DNA from: JANXVV01 sp038230975
Lineage (GTDB): Bacteria > Planctomycetota > Phycisphaerae > Tepidisphaerales > Tepidisphaeraceae
Reading direction: 5' to 3'
Assembly (NCBI GenBank): GCA_038230975.1
Contig: JBBRMF010000311.1
Location: 1 to 5,965, forward strand
Length of the DNA: 5,965 nucleotides
Shown here: piece after piece, positions 1-5,023 of the stretch
How the letters are laid out: each line of letters begins with the position of its first letter
How positions within the stretch are numbered: the stretch's first letter is position 1
Translations under genes and position numbers: made by a program
Notes under the pieces: model-generated
Told to the model about the DNA's origin: nothing
Database searches by the model: none
Seen by the model: only the letters and a program-made list of their open reading frames with translations

Positions 1-60
1 ATGGTTTTTTGTTACAACGCTGCATGGTTATTCAGGCTGGCAGGCCCGTTCTAGCGCATA

Positions 61-156
61 TTTCAGCTGGGTAGGTCGCTTAAGTGTCGGGGTGCCACAG
101 GTCGGCGTACTCGCAGACCTGTGGCACCCGACATCGGGCAACCCGCCAACCTGAAA
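61..156. repeat. Long imperfect palindrome, probable MITE/REP-like element
   Basis: The inner arms 85-103 and 116-133 are complementary over 18 base pairs with a single bulged G (four G on the left, three C on the right). The loop can fold further by pairing 105-107 with 112-114 around a TACT tetraloop. The outer arms 61-79 and 138-156 pair at 14 of 19 positions plus one G-T pair, starting with TTTCAG on the left and ending with CTGAAA on the right. The whole unit is thus a hairpin of about 96 bases with recognisable ends. No coding function is credible, and no clear target-site duplication is visible at the ends. The symmetry suggests a dispersed, transposase-mobilised palindrome. It could also help end transcription from either side. 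The palindrome is seen directly; the class of element is inferred. Confidence 0.6.
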
Positions 157-178
157 AATGCTGTAAATGCACGATAAA

Positions 179-207
179 GAGGGGCGGCACCGCAGATGCC
201 GCCCCTC
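179..207 (-). terminator. Probable flagellin terminator hairpin
   Basis: A perfect 11-base-pair stem (GAGGGGCGGCA, 179-189, with TGCCGCCCCTC, 197-207) closes a 7-base loop. It lies 43 bases past the flagellin stop codon. Read on the minus strand, the stem is followed by only a short T run (TTTATCG), so the U-tract is weak, while a run of A/T precedes the stem. The position and the GC-rich stem support a terminator for the flagellin transcript. The weak U-tract leaves room for a role in mRNA 3'-end stability instead. Confidence 0.7.
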
Positions 208-250
208 ATGAGCAGAAAAAAAACCAATCGGTATTCAGTTATTTTTCAGA

Positions 251-1660
251 TTATCGGAGCAGCGAGAGAACGGATTGGTTCTGGGAATTGGCGGTGGCCA
301 ACGCCGAGGCCCCGGCCTGCGCCAGAATTTGCTGCCGCGACAAGTTCGAGGTCTCAGCGGCAAAATCGGCATCCGTGATGCTGCTCTGTGCCGACGTGAC
401 ATTCGCCAAAGTCGTCTGCAACGCCGAACCCGTGCCGTCCAACGTATATTTTTGAAAACTGCCCAGTCGCCCGCGCAGCGTCGAGACTTGCTTGATCGCC
501 GTATCGATGACGCTCTGTGCGGTCGTCAAATTTGAACTGGTCAATGCATTGACTCCACCCGAACCCAGAGTGGCGAGTAAGCCGTTGGCGACATCCCCCA
601 GATTGGCGGTGGTGACGGACTGAACCCCCAGGCTGACTTTGTTCGCGTCGGTCACCTTAGCCCCGATGGCAAAGGTAGCTCCGCCGCCTACCACGTTGAA
701 CGTACTGGTACTTGCGGCGATATTGAAGGCCGTAGAGAGGGTGAATTGTGTATCGAGGGTTGCCGTGCGAAGCGTGATATCTTTTCCGCGAGCAGAAGCC
801 AGCACATTGTTGACGGTCACCACCGCATCAGTTCCAACGGCACGCGTTGCGGTCGGCACGAACGCGCCACTGATGGTTTTCAAGCTCACGAATTGGTCTG
901 ACCCAAACCCCACGCTGTCGAGTCTCAACGCCGCGCCTGAGACGGCGGCACTGACGCCCGTGGTTGCCTTGGCGGTGTTGATCGATGAGATGATATTGGC
1001 AACGGACGCACCACCGGCAATTGACACTTGATCCGTGCCGGCATTCCCACCGATTTCCAGCACAACGTTGTTAGCAGGGATCAAGGCACCGCCGGCATAA
1101 CCGATTTTTCCGGTCAGCGCGCTGGTCTTCACGGCAACCGTCACGGATTGCGGGGCAGCGCCAGTTAACCGCGCCGAGTTCACGCGAAGGTTTTGAATGC
1201 TGGGCGTCGCCACACCGCTCAGCGTGTAGTCCAGCGTACCATTCAATAGCCGTTTTCCCTCAAACGTCGTCGCGCCGGCAATACGGTTGACTTCCGACAA
1301 GAGAGAATCGGCTTGTGCCTGACCTGCCGCCAACTCATCCGCGTTTTGGCCCCCGCTGTTGGCCGCGGTCTTGACCAGATCCTGCAGGGCGGTAAGGGTA
1401 TTCGCAATTTCACCGAGTCCACCCTCGGCCGTGCCGACGATGTTTGACGCCCGCTGCACGTTATTCAACGCGCCGCTGATCCCTGCCTTTTCCGCGCTCA
1501 ACAGGTCTGATGTCAAAAGCCCCGATGGATTGTCCGAGCCATGGTTCAATTGCAACCCCGTGCTGAGGCGCTCGAGCGTTTTGCCGAGAGCATGGCTGTT
1601 GGTCGTCAATGCACGCTGCGAGATGAGCGATGACAGATTGGTGTTCAACGAGATCGACAT
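251..1660 (-). CDS. fliC: Flagellin
   Basis: Structural subunit of the flagellar filament, exported through the flagellar type III apparatus and polymerised outside the cell. The 469-residue product has both conserved helical ends. The N-terminal D0/D1 region covers about residues 1-142, starting MSISLNTNLSSL and including LSTGLQLNHGSDNPSG (32-47) and FEGKRLLNG (133-141). The C-terminal region covers about 378-469, with RGRLGSFQ (396-403), SSITDADFAAETSNLSR (426-442) and a final QSVLSLLR. The middle is Ala/Gly/Thr/Ser-rich. It contains a stretch like the flagellin hook IN motif at about 200-260 (LEIGGN, INTAKATTGVSAAVSG, GFGSDQFVSL). There is no cysteine, as is usual for flagellins. The start is supported by GGAAA (1668-1672) 7 bases upstream of the ATG and by the match to the normal flagellin N terminus. 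A hairpin follows the stop. The gene stands alone, with no other flagellar gene nearby. The fliC name is the generic one. Confidence 0.97.
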   Translation of the reverse strand: MSISLNTNLSSLISQRALTTNSHALGKTLERLSTGLQLNHGSDNPSGLLTSDLLSAEKAGISGALNNVQRASNIVGTAEGGLGEIANTLTALQDLVKTAANSGGQNADELAAGQAQADSLLSEVNRIAGATTFEGKRLLNGTLDYTLSGVATPSIQNLRVNSARLTGAAPQSVTVAVKTSALTGKIGYAGGALIPANNVVLEIGGNAGTDQVSIAGGASVANIISSINTAKATTGVSAAVSGAALRLDSVGFGSDQFVSLKTISGAFVPTATRAVGTDAVVTVNNVLASARGKDITLRTATLDTQFTLSTAFNIAASTSTFNVVGGGATFAIGAKVTDANKVSLGVQSVTTANLGDVANGLLATLGSGGVNALTSSNLTTAQSVIDTAIKQVSTLRGRLGSFQKYTLDGTGSALQTTLANVTSAQSSITDADFAAETSNLSRQQILAQAGASALATANSQNQSVLSLLR

Positions 1661-1974
1661 GGTTTCTTTTCCGTTCCCGACTTTCCGTCGTTAAAGATGC
1701 GGGAATGGTCTCGGGTGAACTGTCACCCATTCGCCTTCTCCGCCTTCCGTTGAATGTGGGATCGACGGTGCGAAGACTCGCGCAAATGAGGGGTTCCCCG
1801 CTTGGCGGATTCACCATTGGGAATCCCCCCATTGGGAGTTCCACGAATAAGGGATAACGCGTATTCAGCCAACCACTACTTCTTCATCCCGAGTACGGAT
1901 TTGAGCGAAACAAAAGAAAAGAGCTTTGGCAATTCGGCTCGACACCTCCTTCCTCCGCGATTACCCTCGAACGA
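1661..1974. other. Divergent intergenic region, flagellin / tRNase Z-like gene
   Basis: This 314-base spacer should hold the promoters of two divergent genes, but I could not find a convincing sigma-70, sigma-28 or sigma-54 promoter on either strand. It does contain a 6-base-pair hairpin GGGTGA/TCACCC with a 4-base loop (1713-1728) in the flagellin leader, and GGGG-TT-CCCC (1790-1799). There is also GGATTC paired with GAATCC (1807-1812 and 1821-1826), and two direct copies of CCATTGGGA at 1814-1822 and 1829-1837, 15 bases apart. These could be regulator sites. No credible gene is present; the open frames across it are antisense or out-of-frame extensions of the neighbouring genes. Confidence 0.5.
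1668..1690 (-). promoter_or_regulatory. Flagellin RBS region with CsrA-like sites
   Basis: On the flagellin transcript the leader carries ACGGA at 1670-1674, overlapping the GGAAA ribosome binding site (1668-1672). A second ACGGA lies at 1684-1688, in the GGAAA loop of a 4-base-pair hairpin (CGAC/GTCG, 1678-1690). A third lies further upstream at 1746-1750. CsrA binds ANGGA cores, preferably in hairpin loops, and represses flagellin translation in Bacillus, where FliW relieves it. The motifs and the hairpin are visible in the sequence; CsrA control here is inferred, since neither csrA nor fliW lies in the window. Confidence 0.4.
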
Positions 1975-2916
1975 ATGTCGTTGTCCGAGCCGTCCAACCC
2001 GCAGGTCAAGTCGTTTCTGGTCCAGAAATTCGCGAAGATCCCACTCGGGTCGATGCACGTCATCGGGTACAGCGTTGCGGGGGAAGAAACCGTCGTGCAG
2101 ATACCCGAGCTGGATGTTTGCTTTGACATCGGGCGAGCACCCTACTTTGCGTTGACCAGCAATATCCTGTGCATCAGTCACGGACACATGGATCACATCG
2201 CGGGTATTTCGTATTACCTCTCGCAACGCCATTTCCAGGGAATGAAACCCGGGACGATTCTCGTGCCGGCGGAGATCGCAAAGTTCGTGGATGAAATGCT
2301 GCGCAGCTGGCGAAATATCGAACGCCAAAAGACACCCTACACACTCGTGCCCATGGAGCCGGGGCAGGTGTATGAAGTGCGTCGCGATTTTGTGATCCGC
2401 GCGATGGAGACGCATCACGCCGGGGCAAGTCTGGGATACGCACTGGTGAGCGTTCGAGAGAAGCTAAAGGCCGAATACCATGGCATTCTCGGCCCGGAAC
2501 TGGCCGCCATGAAAAAACGCGGAATCGAGATTCAGTACAAACTGGAAGTGCCGCTTGTAACGTATCTCGGAGACACTTCATTCGGGCCGGTGTTTCAACA
2601 TCCAGACGTGATCAATGCCGAAGTGCTGTTGACCGAATGTACGTTCTACGAAAAAGACCACAAACAACGTGCGAAGATCGGCCGACCTCTGCATGTCGAT
2701 CAGTTCGCGGAGATTTTGCCGACGCTCAAGAATCAGCACGTCGTCATCCTGCACGTCTCACGGCGGACAGGCACTCGCAAAGCACGCCACTTTCTACGAA
2801 AGAGGGTTGGGGATGAACTCATGAAAAACGTGCAGTTCTTGATGGACTTTGATGGAAGCATCGAAGGCGGCGATATAGAGGAAGCCGGGCCTCCGCAAGG
2901 CGATTCGGCTGAATAG
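1975..2916 (+). CDS. MBL-fold hydrolase, tRNase Z (RNase Z)-like
   Basis: Probable zinc-dependent endoribonuclease of the tRNase Z family, which cuts the 3' trailer from tRNA precursors in the cytoplasm. In the 313-residue product the metal-binding signature SHGHMDH supplies His69, His71, Asp73 and His74. His147 or His148 (METHH) matches motif III, Asp200 (YLGDT) motif IV, and His260 (ILHVSRR) the HFSxRY-like motif V. LHVDQ at 240-243 takes the place of the AGHST segment of ElaC-type enzymes. The AGEETVVQIPELDVCFDIG region (35-53) and the KLKAEYHGILGPEL region (163-176) recall short plant-type tRNase Z (TRZ1-like) more than bacterial ElaC. An acidic tail (about 296-313) follows the domain. 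ATG 1975 is the only ATG between the upstream in-frame stop (1855) and the conserved region, but no Shine-Dalgarno sequence precedes it. Met27 (ATG 2053) is a less likely start because KSFLVQKFAKIPLGS upstream looks coding. A different MBL hydrolase activity cannot be excluded. Confidence 0.85.
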   Translation: MSLSEPSNPQVKSFLVQKFAKIPLGSMHVIGYSVAGEETVVQIPELDVCFDIGRAPYFALTSNILCISHGHMDHIAGISYYLSQRHFQGMKPGTILVPAEIAKFVDEMLRSWRNIERQKTPYTLVPMEPGQVYEVRRDFVIRAMETHHAGASLGYALVSVREKLKAEYHGILGPELAAMKKRGIEIQYKLEVPLVTYLGDTSFGPVFQHPDVINAEVLLTECTFYEKDHKQRAKIGRPLHVDQFAEILPTLKNQHVVILHVSRRTGTRKARHFLRKRVGDELMKNVQFLMDFDGSIEGGDIEEAGPPQGDSAE

Positions 2917-3231
2917 AAAATTGCGTCAATGTACACTTGAACGACCCCGCCAATTCCACCGGCACCATTCGCGTCAAATTTTCCCGCTACGTCAATCTGG
3001 CCACGCACGGAAACTCACACGATTACTTTCCGTTTACACGGATTTCATAGAGACAATATGCCTGCAATTAGTTCTACGACGGTTGGGGCCGCTGGAACGA
3101 CTTTTGCAATGACTCAGCCCGTGTCATTTTTCAGTAAAATTTCGACCTCGCTCTTTCAGCGTCTTCGCAGTCGATCAACACCCTTTTGCGTGGCGCAACC
3201 GTATCGGTTGCCCACCGGAGAATGATGAGCC
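2917..3231. other. Intergenic region before the GH13 gene
   Basis: This 315-base stretch has no recognised gene. Its first part (about 2913-3047) is open in one plus-strand frame and reads protein-like (NDPANSTGTIRVKFSRYV), but has no ATG and only a TTG at 2937. It may be a gene remnant or chance. The second part holds a 55-codon frame from ATG 3058 to TGA 3223-3225, which ends 6 bases before the GH13 start. Its translation (MPAISSTTVGAAGTTFAMTQ at the N end) matches nothing I know, and it has at best a weak ribosome binding site. No clear terminator for the upstream gene and no clear promoter for the downstream gene is visible. Confidence 0.4.
3190..3215 (+). promoter_or_regulatory. Hairpin abutting the GH13 ribosome binding site
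   Basis: GCAACCG (3195-3201) pairs perfectly with CGGTTGC (3205-3211) around a TAT loop. With one bulged C (3194) the stem continues as GTGG (3190-3193) with CCAC (3212-3215), giving 11 base pairs. One base later comes the Shine-Dalgarno GGAG (3217-3220), 11 bases before ATG 3232. No T run follows, so it is not an ordinary intrinsic terminator. It may protect the 5' end of the mRNA or affect ribosome access; this role is inferred. Confidence 0.4.
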
Positions 3232-4935
3232 ATGTCCAGCCCCACCACTGGTGCGATTGAACTATGTTTGTTTGCGCCCTACAACCCCTCCGTCTCGCTC
3301 ATTTCCAGTTGGAACGATTGGAAACCTGAGTCGATGAAACTGGGCCGTGACGGGTGGTGGCGAATTACCGCGCAATTGCCCGATGGCGAACATTTTTACA
3401 AATTCGCGGTTCAATCCAACAGCTACTTTGCGAAGGATCAGATCGTCGAAGTGTTTGATCCGTACGGCTTGTCGATCACCAACGACGAACATGAGCGGAC
3501 TTTTCTATCCGTCAAAAACGGCAAGCGCGTCTGGAATGATTACCAATGGCTTCACGACGATGTGCCTTTGCCGCCGAACGATCAGCTCGTCATTTACGAA
3601 CTGCACGTCGGTGATTTCAGCGGTGGTTTGGGCGACAAAGGCTCGCCCCGCGTCAAAGGTAAATTTCGCGGCGTGATCGAAAAGCTAGACTACCTCGTTG
3701 AGCTGGGAATCAACGCCGTCGAACTGATGCCCGTCAAAGAATTTCCCGGCAAATCATGGGGCTACAATCTACGCAGCCTCTTTGCCGTCGACAGCAGCTA
3801 CGGCTCACCGGTCGATCTATGTCGTCTGATCGACGAGTGCCACGCGCGCGGCATGCGTGTCATCATGGACGGCGTTTTCAACCACGCCGAAGCCGATTCA
3901 CCGCTGGCAAAAATTGACTATGAGTATTGGTTCTACAAAGAAAATCCAGACCCCGAGTGCATGCAATGGGGCCCGAAATTCGAGTTCACACACTTCGATG
4001 AAAAACTCAATGTGTTTCCCGCCCGTAAATATGTGATCGACTCGATTGAATATTGGGTCACGCATTTCCACATTGATGGAATTCGATTTGACGCGACGCG
4101 CGCGATCAATGATTTTAATGTCATGCGGGAATTCACGGATGCGGCGTTCAAGAAAATTGATGGCCGTAAACCATTCTTCACCGTCGCGGAACACATTCCT
4201 GAAGATCCCGCGATTTGCGGATATCCGGTGGGCCCGATGGTCGCCGCCTGGCACGAGTCATACGCCAAGCAATTGCAGGCCGTCGCCACTCGACACGAAA
4301 GGGACGGCGAGCAACCCTGGGACATGGAAGCCCTGGAACAAAAGCTGAACCCTGCCACAAATGGTTTTGGCACGGGCAACCACACCGTCAACTATATCGG
4401 GAGCCACGATCAGGACCGCATCCTGACGCAGATCGCTGAGTATTCAAAAACATTCGGCGAAGCGGCATTTCGGCGCGTGAAATTGGCGACGGCAATGCTG
4501 CTGACGTCTCCAGGTATTCCCATGCTGTGGATGGGGCAGGAATTTGGCGCGTCCAACCCCAAGTCGCTGGATCCTCAACCGATCGACTGGGCTTTGCTCG
4601 AGAACGCCGACAACAGAGGTTTGCAGCTGTTCACTGCCGGGCTGGTGAAACTCCGCCGAAACACGCCCGCGCTCTGTTGCGACCAGTTTCAAGTGCTGAT
4701 GAAAGACACCGACCGACACCTATTCGCCTACAAACGCTGGAATGACGAAGGCGGTGTGGTAGTCGTGGTTGCGAATCTCGAAGACACACCCGCCGGTGAC
4801 TTCACGCTCATGGATGCAGGATTGGAAGACGGTGAATGGCATGAGCATGCCTACAACTATGATCTGCACATTGTGGGTGGTGTGCTGACCGATAAACTCG
4901 GCCCGAGCGAAGTCAAAATATTCCTGAAGAAATAG
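3232..4935 (+). CDS. GH13 alpha-amylase-superfamily enzyme with CBM48-like domain
   Basis: Retaining glycoside hydrolase or transglycosylase acting on alpha-1,4-glucans such as glycogen or maltodextrin, probably cytoplasmic as no signal peptide is seen. The 567-residue product starts with a CBM48/E-set-like beta domain (about 8-95: SSWNDWKPESMKL, GWWRITAQLPDGEHFYKF). A linker IYELHVGDFS leads into the catalytic barrel (about 118-470). All four classic GH13 regions are present: MDGVFNHAE (Asp213, His218), GIRFDATRAIN with nucleophile Asp287, FTVAEH with acid/base Glu320, and YIGSHDQ with Asp393. GQEFGA (435-440) and the C-terminal beta domain (about 480-567) follow. The layout resembles glycogen-branching enzymes and malto-oligosyltrehalose trehalohydrolases. 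SHDQ replaces the SHDE of branching enzymes, and the protein is shorter than typical GlgB (over 600 residues), so exact specificity is open. The start is supported by GGAG at 3217-3220 and by the domain beginning soon after. No glycogen or trehalose gene adjoins it. Confidence 0.93.
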   Translation: MSSPTTGAIELCLFAPYNPSVSLISSWNDWKPESMKLGRDGWWRITAQLPDGEHFYKFAVQSNSYFAKDQIVEVFDPYGLSITNDEHERTFLSVKNGKRVWNDYQWLHDDVPLPPNDQLVIYELHVGDFSGGLGDKGSPRVKGKFRGVIEKLDYLVELGINAVELMPVKEFPGKSWGYNLRSLFAVDSSYGSPVDLCRLIDECHARGMRVIMDGVFNHAEADSPLAKIDYEYWFYKENPDPECMQWGPKFEFTHFDEKLNVFPARKYVIDSIEYWVTHFHIDGIRFDATRAINDFNVMREFTDAAFKKIDGRKPFFTVAEHIPEDPAICGYPVGPMVAAWHESYAKQLQAVATRHERDGEQPWDMEALEQKLNPATNGFGTGNHTVNYIGSHDQDRILTQIAEYSKTFGEAAFRRVKLATAMLLTSPGIPMLWMGQEFGASNPKSLDPQPIDWALLENADNRGLQLFTAGLVKLRRNTPALCCDQFQVLMKDTDRHLFAYKRWNDEGGVVVVVANLEDTPAGDFTLMDAGLEDGEWHEHAYNYDLHIVGGVLTDKLGPSEVKIFLKK

Positions 4936-4944
4936 GAAGAGGGA

Positions 4945-4999
4945 AAATGACGAAATCCGAATGATGAATCATTGATTCGTCATTCGGATTTCGTCATTT
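4945..4999. terminator. 26-bp hairpin between convergent genes
   Basis: AAATGACGAAATCCGAATGA (4945-4964) is perfectly complementary to 4980-4999. After one T-G pair the stem goes on with GAATC/GATTC around a 3-base ATT loop, giving 26 pairs in all. It starts 9 bases after the GH13 stop and ends 24 bases before the ThuA-like stop, so it fits a bidirectional terminator. The right arm is followed by CTTATTTCTC, a mixed pyrimidine run. The arms are built from iterated TTCGTCATT-like units, which is more typical of a dispersed palindromic repeat than of a plain terminator; both may be true. Confidence 0.65.
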
Positions 5000-5023
5000 C
5001 TTATTTCTCATTCACGCGGAAGA

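Noticed and set aside
1..54. Short plus-strand frame starting with ATG at base 1
   Set aside because: It has 17 codons before TAG, no visible upstream context and no similarity; the ATG at the window edge is probably coincidence.
84..455. Plus-strand 123-codon open frame across the palindrome and flagellin 3' end
   Set aside because: Its first third is the translated palindrome and terminator, and the rest is antisense to the conserved flagellin C terminus.
1755..1800. Possible sigma-28 or sigma-54 promoter for flagellin
   Set aside because: The GG...GC pair in GGGGAACCCCTCATTTGC is 12 rather than 10 bases apart, and GTCGATCC matches the sigma-28 -10 box at only 5 of 8 positions with no -35 box.
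1876..2418. Minus-strand 180-codon open frame opposite the tRNase Z-like gene
   Set aside because: It is antisense to a gene with clear catalytic motifs, and its translation is rich in His, Arg and Cys with no recognisable domain.
2733..3008. Minus-strand 91-codon open frame across the end of the tRNase Z-like gene
   Set aside because: Its N-terminal part reads plausibly as protein, but most of it is antisense to the tRNase Z-like gene and no start signal or family match is seen.
3933..4391. Minus-strand 152-codon open frame inside the GH13 gene
   Set aside because: It lies opposite the conserved GH13 catalytic regions and shows no domain or ribosome binding site; it is a shadow of codon bias.
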